Shown here: in pieces, positions 1-8,865 of the stretch
How positions within the stretch are numbered: the stretch's first letter is position 1
Layout: each line of letters begins with the position of its first letter
Source: Chitinophagales bacterium
Lineage (GTDB): Bacteria > Bacteroidota > Bacteroidia > Chitinophagales > Chitinophagaceae
DNA length: 53,310 bases
Assembly: GCA_015655015.1 (NCBI GenBank)
Contig: JAATFV010000027.1
Coordinates: forward strand, 1-53,310
Direction of reading: 5' to 3'
The notes under the pieces: generated by a model
What the model was told of the DNA's origin: nothing
Seen by the model: only the letters and a program-made list of their open reading frames with translations
Databases searched by the model: none
Made by a program: the position numbers and the translations under genes

Positions 1-878
1 ATCTGACCCCGTACCATTTCATCCAGGTAATAGCCGATCAAACTTCCCTTTAAGGCGGCGGAGCCGGGCAGATTATCGATCAGCCTGGAAAGGAAGAACA
101 GATCGCTGTTGGAGCCGCTGCTGTTGAAACATTCCCCGATGGCGGTGGCATCGACCAGGAAATCAGGTTCGAGGATGATGAGTGAATCGAAAGTCGTGCT
201 GAACTGGTTGGTCGTTCCCGGTTGAGGCTGGAGATGTTGCAATTGCAGGATGGTATCTTTGGTCAGGAGCTTTCTAATGGCGGTCAGGTCGTAAAACGCT
301 TGCTTTTTAATATAGATGATCACCTCGCCGTACAGTTCCGTCAGATCATAGGCATGGAGGATAAAATACGGGGTTTCATTTTCTCCGGATAATTCCGTCC
401 AGCTGGAGCACAGCACTTTGAGATCCCTTAAAGCTGTATAATTTCTCCTGGGGAATAAATTGGAGAAATAATCCGGCGAAGGCGGCACATTGGGGATAGA
501 GGAGGAGAGCGACTGCTGACCAGGGGTGCCTGTTTCCCGGACAGTGGCTCCCGACACCAGACCTGCTATTTGCTGAAGAAGAAGAATGCCCTGCTGGATG
601 GCCAGGGAGGTGACTTTTTTCTCATCCCTTTCTTTGATAAATCTCCTGAATGCATCGAAGTTCTTCTGGGTCTCCCCGGTCAGCTTTAAGGTGGAAAGAA
701 GGTAGCGGAAACGGGCATAGAAGTTTCTGAATGCCAGTTCTTCCGCGTTGGTAGCGGCTTTGATCAGCTGATCGAATAATTTGCACAACGCGGTAAAGCG
801 ATCGCTTGTTTCAGCGCTGGAAGTCCGGATGATCTCTAATCCGGTTAAAAGTTTTTCCGCTTTGTCGGGGTGCAGCAT
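1..878 (-). CDS. Hypothetical protein, N-terminal part only (runs off the left edge)
   Basis: An open frame on the minus strand runs from an ATG at 878 to the window edge without a stop, giving about 292 residues that begin MLHPDKAEKLLTG. The frame stays open further upstream but has no other ATG there, so 878 is the best start. The protein looks soluble and largely helical at first, with a charged stretch around residues 80-95 and a Ser/Pro-rich linker near 125-140. No nucleotide-binding motif is visible in this part. The large Bacteroidota proteins with a DNA2-like helicase are one possibility, but I cannot confirm that from the visible portion. It lies downstream of, and co-directional with, the secreted protein at 940-2181 and may share its transcript. 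Confidence 0.6.
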   Translation of the reverse strand, partial: MLHPDKAEKLLTGLEIIRTSSAETSDRFTALCKLFDQLIKAATNAEELAFRNFYARFRYLLSTLKLTGETQKNFDAFRRFIKERDEKKVTSLAIQQGILLLQQIAGLVSGATVRETGTPGQQSLSSSIPNVPPSPDYFSNLFPRRNYTALRDLKVLCSSWTELSGENETPYFILHAYDLTELYGEVIIYIKKQAFYDLTAIRKLLTKDTILQLQHLQPQPGTTNQFSTTFDSLIILEPDFLVDATAIGECFNSSGSNSDLFFLSRLIDNLPGSAALKGSLIGYYLDEMVRGQ

Positions 879-939
879 ATTCGAAAAAGCCAGATTTAGA
901 AGGCTGTTCTCTAAGCTAGCAATAAATTTATGAAAATCC

Positions 940-2181
940 TTACGGTTTCCTTTTTCGTCTGAGCTGTATCGTGGAATTTTCCGTTAAGCTGCTGCTCATA
1001 AATATCTCATAACGGTGCCTGCCGTCTGTGACCACCATCAGGGCTGTATTGGGCGGGTATTTACCGAGGTTCTCGGCGAACATACTGATCTCGGTATCAT
1101 TCAGGGTGCTGTCGAGGCGGAGATATACCGTTAAGGCTTTGGATGCCAGCATCTGGTGTGTCAGCACTACCCGTTTGTTGACAAACACCGAAATGCTGTC
1201 CCCGTCGATCTCCCCGTTATCATAAAAACTTAAGCGGACGGAATCTGATTCTACTTCCAATACCTGGTTAAGGACAGCTTTCCGGGTGGTGAAAGATTCG
1301 ACGATCTTTTTACTATCCTCCTCATCTGCCGGTTTGATGGTTGCCATTGCGGTGGGATCATCGTGGATGGTTGCAGAACTATCGCCTGCTGCCGTGGATT
1401 TAGCGCTGTCGGGGATCGAAATAGCCGGTTTCACAGCAGGCGCGGGAATATTTTCTTTTGCTGCGGCGGTCTCTTTCGATGAATCTGCAGGAGGGGGGGC
1501 TGGCGGGGGCGTACCGGCCGTTGCCGGCGTAATTCCGGCCGGAGTCACGCCTGCTGTTGCGGGTGTTGTGGTTGTCGGGACGGATGATCTTTTGGGTGCG
1601 GAGGGAACGTCTTTTTCCGGTGAACCAGCTGCGGCGACGGTGTGGTCGGTTTTGGCGACATCGACGACAAAATCATCCTGTTGTGGTTTCCAGATCTTTG
1701 TATCGGTGGGTCCTGCCAGCAATACACTGTCCTGTTTCTGTTCGGTCCGGTCCAGGGTATAGTTCACCTTAAGGTCGGGACACATATATTTATAGCGCTC
1801 GTCGTGATAAAAAGCGCCTTTCAGGGAGCTCTTTACCCTGGAATTGATAATAACTGCTATAAAATTAGTGTTGCAATCAATGCTGTTCACCGTGGAATTG
1901 GAATTGAAATAGATCACGGGGATATTCTGGATGATCACTTCCCTTGTTTTGGGATTATAACGGCCATGAACGAAGAAGCTCTGGTATTTGTCCCTGAAAT
2001 AATAGCTGAATATCCCGTCGACGCGGTTCCCTTTCTGTTTGAGCACCAGCTCAGTCAGATAGTTATTGTGCATTCCGGCCATTTCCACATCTGCTTTCCC
2101 ATACCAGGATCCGGTAGCGGTTTGTGCGGACAATCTATGCGCTGCTAAAAGGCAGAATATATATAATAATCTTTGCATCAA
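940..2181 (-). CDS. Secreted protein of unknown function with a Pro/Thr/Ala-rich linker
   Basis: A 413-residue protein. The N-terminus (MMQRLLYIFCLLAAHRLSAQ) is a typical signal peptide with a probable cut after SAQ, so it should be periplasmic or exported. Residues about 22-140 form an N-terminal domain rich in aromatic and beta-type residues. Residues about 185-275 are a low-complexity linker with repeated TPA/PAG/TAG elements. Residues about 295-405 form a second beta-rich domain (NGEIDGDSISVFVNKR). I do not recognise a characterised family; the organisation fits a lineage-specific Bacteroidota envelope protein. The plus strand opposite the linker also has long open frames, which are composition artefacts. 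Confidence 0.8.
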   Translation of the reverse strand: MMQRLLYIFCLLAAHRLSAQTATGSWYGKADVEMAGMHNNYLTELVLKQKGNRVDGIFSYYFRDKYQSFFVHGRYNPKTREVIIQNIPVIYFNSNSTVNSIDCNTNFIAVIINSRVKSSLKGAFYHDERYKYMCPDLKVNYTLDRTEQKQDSVLLAGPTDTKIWKPQQDDFVVDVAKTDHTVAAAGSPEKDVPSAPKRSSVPTTTTPATAGVTPAGITPATAGTPPPAPPPADSSKETAAAKENIPAPAVKPAISIPDSAKSTAAGDSSATIHDDPTAMATIKPADEEDSKKIVESFTTRKAVLNQVLEVESDSVRLSFYDNGEIDGDSISVFVNKRVVLTHQMLASKALTVYLRLDSTLNDTEISMFAENLGKYPPNTALMVVTDGRHRYEIFMSSSLTENSTIQLRRKRKP

Positions 2182-2469
2182 ATAGTAAGAGGACGATACG
2201 AAGACGAAGATAATATAACCAGTACGAACCGCGAAATCAGCTTCTTACGATATGCCTTACCTGGAAATGCAACCGCTTCTGAAATTCAACCTCTAAAACA
2301 AAAGTGAAATTTTCGTGCCAGTTTTGGCTGGCGGGGAGGGTAATGGCGTGATTATCATGTGTTAGCGGAGATTTGCGTCTTTTTTCGGCAGATTCTTCTT
2401 TTCGGGCAGATTCTTCTATTATCTGGCACTCAAACGCAGATTTACGGGATCAGATTCCTTATAACGTTA

Positions 2470-2916
2470 TTACGGCCTGTTGAGAAATCTTTTGATTTCC
2501 TTTTGGGTATCCCTTGTTTTCAGCGTTTCTCTTTTATCGTATAGTTTCTTTCCCTTTCCAAGCCCGATCTCCAGCTTGGCATAACCTTTTTCATTGAAGA
2601 ATATGCGTAATGGGACAATGGTATATCCCTTCTCTTTGATCTTATTTTCCAGCTTCCGCAATTCCTTTTTAGTCAGGAGCAATTTGCGGTCATGTACGGC
2701 TGTATGGTTATTGGACGTACCAAACCGATATTCAGCAATATGCATGTTCCTCAGCCAGAGCTCTCCCTGGAAGAAAATACAAAAGCTATCTACAAAATTT
2801 ACTTTCCCGTTCCGGATGGATTTTACCTCCGTTCCAACCAATACCATCCCTGCATCGTATTTGTCCTCGATGAAATAGTCGTGATAGGCTGATCTGTTCT
2901 TTATCTCGCTGCTCAT
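2470..2916 (-). CDS. smpB: SsrA-binding protein SmpB
   Basis: 148 residues, the normal SmpB length. SmpB binds the tRNA-like part of tmRNA and brings it to stalled ribosomes, which starts trans-translation. Family signatures are present: the N-terminal [17 protein letters not shown] block, the [14 protein letters not shown] core, and the basic C-terminal tail with [10 protein letters not shown] that enters the mRNA channel. It lies 24 bp downstream of accD on the same strand, so the two may be co-transcribed. The tmRNA gene (ssrA) itself was not seen in this window. Confidence 0.96.
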   Translation of the reverse strand: MSSEIKNRSAYHDYFIEDKYDAGMVLVGTEVKSIRNGKVNFVDSFCIFFQGELWLRNMHIAEYRFGTSNNHTAVHDRKLLLTKKELRKLENKIKEKGYTIVPLRIFFNEKGYAKLEIGLGKGKKLYDKRETLKTRDTQKEIKRFLNRP

Positions 2917-2940
2917 AAATAATCTCCCAATGCCCTTGAT

Positions 2941-3852
2941 CTAACCTTTCAATAAGGTCATTACAGTGGCCAATTTTTCCTTCAGATCTTTCCGGCTTAC
3001 GATAAAATCGAGAAAACCATGCTCCAGCAGAAATTCGCTTCGCTGAAAACCTTCCGGCAGATCTTTTTTGATAGTTTCTTTGATAACACGGGGACCGGCA
3101 AAGCCGATCAGCGCTCCGGGTTCCGCGATATTGAGATCGCCCAGCATACCGAAAGAGGCGGAAATTCCTCCGAAAGAAGGATCCGTCAATAAGGATATAT
3201 AGGGGATCTTAGCATCCGTCAATTGCGATAGCTTGCCCGACACTTTTGCCAGCTGCATCAGTGAAAAAGCGCTTTCCATCATCCTTGCCCCGCCGGATTT
3301 GCAAATGATCAGCAGGGGGGCCCGATGGGCCACGCAATAGTCCACCGCCCTGGAGATCCTTTCTCCCATGACACTTCCCAGGGAGCCGCCAATGAATTCA
3401 AAATCCATACAGCCGACGACCATATGATGCTCTTTTACGTTTCCGGCTGCTACCCGGATGGAATCCGTAACATCGGACTTCGCCCAGGTCTCTTCCAGGC
3501 GTTTTTCATATGATTTCAGGTCTGTGAAATGCAGGAAGTCTTTGGAGCGGATATTCTCGTATAATACTTCATACTGATTGTCATCGAACAGGATCTCAAA
3601 GTATTCGGAGCTGCCGATCCGGTGATGGTGGTTGCATTTGGGACAAACGAACAGGTTTTCCCGTAACTCAGTGACCGTACAGATATAATTACAATTCGGG
3701 CATTTTGTCCACAGCCCTTCAGGCGTCTCTTTTTTTTCAGCAGTGCTTGTCAGAATACCTTTTTTGATGCGCCTGAACCAGCCGCTCTTGCTTTCCTCGC
3801 TTTGTCCTTCATCGCCGGCCAGGTTTGCTTCAAAATCATCTTCTTGTTTCAT
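2941..3852 (-). CDS. accD: Acetyl-CoA carboxylase carboxyltransferase subunit beta
   Basis: 303 residues. AccD and AccA form the carboxyltransferase that moves the carboxyl group from biotin-carrier protein to acetyl-CoA, the first committed step of fatty-acid synthesis in the cytoplasm. A four-cysteine zinc ribbon is visible at C51/C54 and C70/C73 (CPNC...CPKC), followed by a crotonase-like carboxyltransferase domain with SGGARMMESAFSLMQ and the LTDPSFGGISASF block. The first ~40 residues are acidic and poorly conserved, as is common. smpB follows on the same strand. An array of degenerate 38/39-bp repeats begins seven bases upstream of the start codon. Confidence 0.96.
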   Translation of the reverse strand: MKQEDDFEANLAGDEGQSEESKSGWFRRIKKGILTSTAEKKETPEGLWTKCPNCNYICTVTELRENLFVCPKCNHHHRIGSSEYFEILFDDNQYEVLYENIRSKDFLHFTDLKSYEKRLEETWAKSDVTDSIRVAAGNVKEHHMVVGCMDFEFIGGSLGSVMGERISRAVDYCVAHRAPLLIICKSGGARMMESAFSLMQLAKVSGKLSQLTDAKIPYISLLTDPSFGGISASFGMLGDLNIAEPGALIGFAGPRVIKETIKKDLPEGFQRSEFLLEHGFLDFIVSRKDLKEKLATVMTLLKG

Positions 3853-3858
3853 GCGTTT

Positions 3859-4014
3859 ATATTTGTCTTTTTAATGGTCGCATGGGATTCACCGCCATAT
3901 TTGTCTTTTTAATGGTGGTTCAGCTCATGTGTTTCTAATTTGTCATTTTATTTGGTCACATGGGTTTCACCAGCATAGTTGTCTATTAATGGTGGTTCAT
4001 CTCAGGTGATTCTT
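3859..4014. repeat. Degenerate 38/39-bp tandem repeats upstream of accD
   Basis: Four tandem copies start near 3859, 3897, 3936 and 3975 with the shared core ATTTGTCTTTTTAATGGT. Copies 1 and 3 share a TGGG-TTCACC-GC block and copies 2 and 4 share GGTGGTTCA, so the array looks like a doubled ~77-bp dimer. A weaker fifth core is visible near 4028. The rest of the accD-sdhC gap (about 4015-4440) holds no gene I can support; it contains the 14-bp palindrome TCTCAACGTTGAGA at 4046-4059 and AT-rich sequence. Confidence 0.7.
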
Positions 4015-4388
4015 ACTTTTTATTAATGTCTTTTTAATCCGTCATTCTCAACGTTGAGACTTTGTTTTTGTTTTATTACTGTCCGGTTGATCGTCACTTG
4101 AGCAAATCTTGTCCTTTATAACCGGCCAATAGAAATATTAAGTACGAACCTTTACACTAGACAGGATGAAATTTCGTTTTTATCCTGATCTCTGCTCTGG
4201 TCGTTTTCAATGATTTTCAGCGATTTTCAGGCGGCTAATATACAAACAACGGCGGTTTAAATGAAATTTGAGCGTACGGCCTGCTTTATTACGGGCTTTA
4301 GAGACCTTCCATAGATCGCAAGTGTCAACGCTTTGGGGCTCAGCAACAAAAAAGTTAAAACAAAATAATTTTGAAAGCATTCCTGTGC

Positions 4389-4396
4389 TATTTTTG
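4389..4396 (+). promoter_or_regulatory. Candidate -7 element for the sdh operon
   Basis: TATTTTTG matches the Bacteroidota -7 consensus TAnnTTTG and lies 48 bp before the sdhC start. A TTG at 4371-4373 is upstream but only 15 bp away, shorter than the usual 17-23 bp, so the -33 assignment is weak. Confidence 0.4.
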
Positions 4397-4444
4397 CGCG
4401 GATAGCGCAGAATCGGTTTCATTCTCAATAATAGAAGTTTACTT

Positions 4445-5128
4445 ATGAAATGGTCTGAATTCTTTACTTCCTCCGTAGGCAAAAAGTTCGTAATGGGTCT
4501 CACGGGATTATTCCTGATCTCTTTTCTTGTAGTACATGTCGGTATCAATGCCTGTATCTGGGCGAATGATGGAGGGGAAATGTTTAATAAGGCAGCCCAT
4601 TTCATGGGAGCAACTGTCGTGATCCGTATCATGGAAATAGGATTGTTCGCCGGGATCTTTCTTCATATGATACAGGGACTGGCCCTGGAATTTCAGAATC
4701 GTAAAAAAAGAAGCGTGGGTTACCAGGTGCCGATGGGCAACAAAGGCAGTAAGTGGTATTCCCGTTCCATGGGGCTGCTGGGCACCATCATTCTTATCTT
4801 CTTCATCATTCACTGGAAGCAGTTCTGGATACCTTCCCGGTTCCAGGATATCCCCGAAGTGACGATCAATGGCGTCGCCATGCATGATGTATTCAGCCTG
4901 ATGAAAGATACTTTCACCGAGCCCTGGGTAGTTATAGTATATGTACTGGCTTGTATCTCCCTGGCGTATCATCTGCTCCATGGGTTCCAGAGCGCCTTTC
5001 GGTCGTTGGGCGTGCATAACAACCGTTACCTGCATCTGCTGAATGCTGTAGGGATCGGATTTTCCATCGTCGTGCCGCTGGCATTCGCCATGATGCCTGT
5101 CTCCATGTACCTGGAATGGGTGAAATAG
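4445..5128 (+). CDS. sdhC: Succinate dehydrogenase cytochrome b subunit
   Basis: 227 residues with five predicted membrane helices. This is the single-polypeptide diheme cytochrome b558 type found in Bacteroidota, epsilonproteobacteria and Bacillus. It anchors SdhA/SdhB to the inner membrane and passes electrons between the iron-sulfur subunit and (mena)quinone. Histidines suited to heme ligation lie inside helices, for example H31 (LVVHVGIN) and H74 (IFLHMIQG), with more in later helices. It is the first gene of sdhC-sdhA-[cassette]-sdhB, 65 bp before sdhA. Such enzymes may run as succinate dehydrogenase or fumarate reductase, and the sequence alone does not settle the direction. Confidence 0.94.
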   Translation: MKWSEFFTSSVGKKFVMGLTGLFLISFLVVHVGINACIWANDGGEMFNKAAHFMGATVVIRIMEIGLFAGIFLHMIQGLALEFQNRKKRSVGYQVPMGNKGSKWYSRSMGLLGTIILIFFIIHWKQFWIPSRFQDIPEVTINGVAMHDVFSLMKDTFTEPWVVIVYVLACISLAYHLLHGFQSAFRSLGVHNNRYLHLLNAVGIGFSIVVPLAFAMMPVSMYLEWVK

Positions 5129-5193
5129 CTCCGGGCGCGGGCAAACAGTTTAAAACAAACAGAATAAGCATTAATTATACATAATCGGTAGTC

Positions 5194-7167
5194 ATGTTCA
5201 ACTCAAATATTCCTGTCGGTAAGTTAGATCAGAAATGGGAAGACTATAAAGGACACGTGAAGCTGGTCAATCCGGCTAATAAGCGCAGCCTGGAAGTGAT
5301 CATTATAGGAACAGGACTGGCTGGCGCTTCCGCTGCGGCTGCCCTGGGTGAGTTAGGATATAAGGTAAAGGCATTCTGTTTCCAGGACTCTCCAAGACGG
5401 GCGCATAGCATCGCTGCCCAGGGCGGGATCAATGCCGCCAAAAATTACCAGAATGACGGGGACAGCGTATTTCGCCTGTTCTATGACACGATAAAGGGGG
5501 GAGATTACCGTGCCCGGGAGGCTAATGTGCATCGCCTGGCCGAGGTCAGCGCCAATATTATCGACCAGTGCGTAGCCCAGGGGGTTCCCTTTGCCCGTGA
5601 ATACGGAGGTCTCCTTAGCAATCGATCCTTCGGAGGCACCCAGGTACAGCGTACCTTTTATGCGGCAGGGCAGACCGGCCAGCAATTGCTCATCGGAGCC
5701 TACCAGGCCCTGGAAAGGCAGATTGCCCTGGGAAATGTTGAAATGCATACCCGGCATGAAATGCTGGATGTGGTCGTCATCGATGGGAAGGCCCGGGGTA
5801 TTATTGCCCGCAACCTCATCACCGGCGAGCTGGAAAGACATTTTGGGCATGCTGTCCTGCTCTGCAGCGGCGGTTATGGCAACGTCTTTTATCTTTCGAC
5901 CAATGCTATGGGCAGCAATGTCACCGCTGCCTGGAAAGCACATAAAAAAGGAGCTTATTTCGGCAATCCCTGTTTTACGCAGATCCACCCTACCTGCATA
6001 CCCGTCACCGGAGACCATCAGTCCAAGCTGACCCTGATGTCGGAATCCCTGCGTAATGACGGGCGGATCTGGGTGCCGAAAGCAAAGAACGATACCCGCA
6101 AGCCCGCCGATATCCCCGAAGGGGAAAGAGATTACTACCTGGAAAGAAGATACCCGGCTTTTGGTAACCTGGTGCCCCGCGACGTGGCTTCCCGGGCTGC
6201 AAAAGAAAGATGTGACGCAGGGTATGGGGTCGGCTCTTCCAAACAAGCCGTTTATCTCGACTATGCGGCCGCCATTGAAAGGTATGGAAAGATAGAATGC
6301 CGCAAACATGGTATCGACAATCCCTCCGCCGAAGAGATCCGCCATCATGGGGTAGAAGTGGTGAAAGAAAAATATGGCAATCTCTTCGACATGTATAATA
6401 AAATTACCGGGGAAGACCCTTATAGTACGCCGATGCGGATCTATCCCGCCGTTCACTATACGATGGGCGGCCTATGGGTGGACTATGAGCTGATGACCAC
6501 TGTGCCCGGCTTGTATGCACTGGGTGAGGCTAACTTCAGCGATCATGGCGCCAACAGGTTAGGCGCTTCCGCCCTGATGCAGGGACTGGCAGACGGATAC
6601 TTCGTCATTCCCTATACGGTCGGTAATTACCTGGCCGACGAGATCCGCACAGCGCCTATTCCCCTTGATCATCCGGCTTTCCAAGCGGCGGAAAAGGTCG
6701 TATCCGACAGGATTCACCAACTGAAAAATATCAACGGCAAACAAAGTGTGGAAAGCTTTCACAAGCGTCTGGGCAAGATCATGTGGGATAAATGCGGAAT
6801 GGCCCGTAATGAAGCCGGTCTGAAAGAAGCCGTGAAAGAGATCCAGGCCCTCAAGGTCGAATTCTGGAGCGACCTGCGGGTTCCCGGGGAGATCGATACG
6901 TTCAACCCCGAGCTGGACAAAGCCGGTCGCGTGGCTGACTTTATCGAGCTGGGCGAATTAATGTGCCTGGATGCTCTCCAGCGCCGGGAAAGCTGCGGCG
7001 GCCATTTCCGGGAAGAAATGCAAACGGAAGAAGGGGAGGCGAAGAGGGATGACGAACATTTCAGCTTTGTCGCCGCCTGGGAATTCAAGGGGGAGAGTAA
7101 TTGGGAGCTGCATAAGGAGGCGTTGGAATTCGAAGTAGCACATCCTACGCAACGGAGTTATAAGTAA
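5194..7167 (+). CDS. sdhA: Succinate dehydrogenase/fumarate reductase flavoprotein subunit
   Basis: 657 residues. It carries covalent FAD and interconverts succinate and fumarate. The dinucleotide-binding motif [15 protein letters not shown] lies at about 39-53. H71 in [11 protein letters not shown] is the expected covalent FAD attachment site. The substrate region has IHPTCIP and the catalytic-arginine block [11 protein letters not shown], and the second FAD-binding part has [19 protein letters not shown]. Length and motifs are normal for the Bacteroidota form. In related genomes sdhB usually follows directly; here two unrelated AT-rich genes intervene. Base composition is clearly higher in GC than the cassette (33 of 60 bases in line 6481-6540). 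Confidence 0.97.
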   Translation: MFNSNIPVGKLDQKWEDYKGHVKLVNPANKRSLEVIIIGTGLAGASAAAALGELGYKVKAFCFQDSPRRAHSIAAQGGINAAKNYQNDGDSVFRLFYDTIKGGDYRAREANVHRLAEVSANIIDQCVAQGVPFAREYGGLLSNRSFGGTQVQRTFYAAGQTGQQLLIGAYQALERQIALGNVEMHTRHEMLDVVVIDGKARGIIARNLITGELERHFGHAVLLCSGGYGNVFYLSTNAMGSNVTAAWKAHKKGAYFGNPCFTQIHPTCIPVTGDHQSKLTLMSESLRNDGRIWVPKAKNDTRKPADIPEGERDYYLERRYPAFGNLVPRDVASRAAKERCDAGYGVGSSKQAVYLDYAAAIERYGKIECRKHGIDNPSAEEIRHHGVEVVKEKYGNLFDMYNKITGEDPYSTPMRIYPAVHYTMGGLWVDYELMTTVPGLYALGEANFSDHGANRLGASALMQGLADGYFVIPYTVGNYLADEIRTAPIPLDHPAFQAAEKVVSDRIHQLKNINGKQSVESFHKRLGKIMWDKCGMARNEAGLKEAVKEIQALKVEFWSDLRVPGEIDTFNPELDKAGRVADFIELGELMCLDALQRRESCGGHFREEMQTEEGEAKRDDEHFSFVAAWEFKGESNWELHKEALEFEVAHPTQRSYK

Positions 7168-7225
7168 GCTATTGATAATCAATTGTTGTGCTGCCAAAAG
7201 GATAATTAATCAGAGAACAGAGCAT

Positions 7226-8422
7226 TTGAAAGAAAAATTAATCATAAGGAATTTTGGACCAATTAAATCGATTGAATTGGATCTTGGCAGGTTCAATGTT
7301 TTGATTGGTGAGCAGGCTACCGGGAAGAGTACGGTAGCTAAGGTATTGGCAATGTGCAGGTATTTCTCTTATATAAACTCAGATATCACAAACGAACATC
7401 CTTTCGAAGGAGGACTAATATCTTGGGGTTTGAGCGATGCTCGTAAAGGAGATACACATATTTTCTATGATTGTCAGCATTATTCTTTAACGGTAGACAA
7501 TCAAATGTTTACTGTATATGGTTATGATCAAGTAGCTGAAAAACATATAGATGATGAAATACCATTTTTAACTCCCAATATTAAACCAAAATCCAAGGAG
7601 TTCGAAAATCTTCTGGCGGAACTAAAAAAAATAAGACCAACTGATTTTGAATATTTATCAAGCATAGGTAATTGGACTATTCCAACAAGTTTCTTTCAAA
7701 ATGATGTGGCGAGGGTTTTGGACAATCCTTTTTATCTGCCTACAGAAAGAGGATTACAATCAGTCTTTTCACTAGGTAAAAGCAGTATCGAAAATATTTC
7801 AGATTCACTTTTTAACCAGTTGGCGGGTCTTGACAGGATAGCTCGTTTGTTTAAATCGGATACCTTTATAGAGCCTTTGAATATTGTTTATAAAAATGAA
7901 CAGGGCAGGGGGTATGTCCGAAAGAATAGCGAAGCTGGATTTTTTAGCATGTTTAATGCCGCAAGTGGCTATCAATCAACTATTCCAGCGGTATTGGTGA
8001 CAAAATATTATAATGAAATCCGAAAGAAAAAGAAAACTTTTATAGTAGAAGAACCTGAATTAAATCTATTTCCCGGTGCTCAACAGAAATTAATGCAATA
8101 TCTGGTCGATACAATTATAAATTATGACAATAATATTTTGTTGACCACCCATAGTCCATATACTTTGACCTCACTTAATAATATGATGTATGCTTACCAG
8201 ATGGGTAAAAAAAATAGTAATCAAACAGAAAGTATAATCAAGAAGAAATATTGGATTAATCCAGACGACGTTTCTGCTTATATGCTTTTGCCAGATGGAG
8301 GTTGCGAAGATATATTTGATAGGGAGGAAGGGTTAATTAAAGCAGAAAAAATAGATAAAGTATCGGGAGTTCTGAACGAGCAATTCAATGAATTATTAAA
8401 TATCGAATTTAATAAAAAATGA
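7226..8422 (+). CDS. AAA/OLD-like ABC-type ATPase, first gene of a cassette inside the sdh operon
   Basis: About 398 residues from a TTG at 7226 (MKEKLIIRNFGPIKSIELDL, the classic start of RecF/SMC/OLD-like ATPases). An in-frame TTG at 7172 would add 18 atypical residues. Walker A is GEQATGKST. Walker B is FIVEEPELNLFPGAQQ, with the H-switch TTHSPYTL after it and SGYQSTIPAV at the signature position. There is no TOPRIM nuclease domain at the C-terminus, unlike OLD/GajA. The stop overlaps the next gene by 4 bp (ATGA), so the two are translationally coupled. The gene is AT-rich (19 of 60 G+C in line 8041-8100), unlike sdhA or sdhB, suggesting transfer. A defence function is inference from this architecture. 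Confidence 0.85.
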   Translation: MKEKLIIRNFGPIKSIELDLGRFNVLIGEQATGKSTVAKVLAMCRYFSYINSDITNEHPFEGGLISWGLSDARKGDTHIFYDCQHYSLTVDNQMFTVYGYDQVAEKHIDDEIPFLTPNIKPKSKEFENLLAELKKIRPTDFEYLSSIGNWTIPTSFFQNDVARVLDNPFYLPTERGLQSVFSLGKSSIENISDSLFNQLAGLDRIARLFKSDTFIEPLNIVYKNEQGRGYVRKNSEAGFFSMFNAASGYQSTIPAVLVTKYYNEIRKKKKTFIVEEPELNLFPGAQQKLMQYLVDTIINYDNNILLTTHSPYTLTSLNNMMYAYQMGKKNSNQTESIIKKKYWINPDDVSAYMLLPDGGCEDIFDREEGLIKAEKIDKVSGVLNEQFNELLNIEFNKK

Positions 8423-8862
8423 ATCTAATACTTCCTAAATGTATTGAATACCACGAAGATCGAAAGATATGTGTAGTTACTGAAAAAGGAAAAACATATT
8501 CGCTTATTAATAACTCCGGTTTTAAAATAAGGACAATAAAAGTAGATAAGTGTTTGTCTCAGAATGAAGGAGAGAAAAGGTGCGACTATTTAATGGATAT
8601 AAATGAAAAAGAGGTAAAACGGGCAATTTTTATCGAATTAAAGGGTAGCAGTTTAAATGATGCAGTTAAACAACTTTATTCAACTATTATTTATTTGAAA
8701 GATGAATATAAGGATCATCAACTTGATGCACGGATAGTTGGGAGCAGAGATGTTCCGAATCTTGAAAGTACACCCGATTATCGAAAGCTTGCAAGAGAAG
8801 TTAAAATAACAAAGGGAAATATTAATCGAGCAACAAATAAAGTTTATAAGGAAAATGTTTAA
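8419..8862 (+). CDS. Small candidate PD-(D/E)XK nuclease, partner of the AAA ATPase
   Basis: 147 residues, not assignable to a named family by eye. The central part reads KRCDYLMDI followed by AIFIELKG: an Asp (D56), then about 16 residues later E73-x-K75 on a hydrophobic strand, followed by a helix with a conserved-looking Gln (DAVKQLYSTI, Q85). This is the layout of PD-(D/E)XK nucleases and Holliday-junction-resolvase-like folds, with E50 or E52 as a possible extra metal ligand. The start overlaps the ATPase stop by 4 bp and the stop lies 3 bp before the first possible sdhB start, so it is packed into the sdh transcript. It shares the AT-rich composition of its partner. Nuclease activity is inferred from the motif only. 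Confidence 0.7.
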   Translation: MNLILPKCIEYHEDRKICVVTEKGKTYSLINNSGFKIRTIKVDKCLSQNEGEKRCDYLMDINEKEVKRAIFIELKGSSLNDAVKQLYSTIIYLKDEYKDHQLDARIVGSRDVPNLESTPDYRKLAREVKITKGNINRATNKVYKENV

Positions 8863-8865
8863 TAT

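Noticed and set aside
1286..1762. 158-residue plus-strand frame opposite the secreted protein's linker
   Set aside because: Low-complexity Gly/Ala/Val sequence mirrors the Pro/Thr/Ala linker codons.
5353..6456. 367-residue open frame antisense to sdhA
   Set aside because: Opposite strand of a clearly conserved enzyme; sequence has no family features and reflects codon bias of sdhA.
7168..8865. Naming the cassette Gabija, Septu or PARIS
   Set aside because: No TOPRIM or UvrD-like helicase (Gabija), no HNH partner (Septu) and no DUF4435-like partner (PARIS) is visible.
7168..8865. Cassette as a transposon or insertion sequence
   Set aside because: No transposase, terminal inverted repeats or target duplication seen at the junctions.
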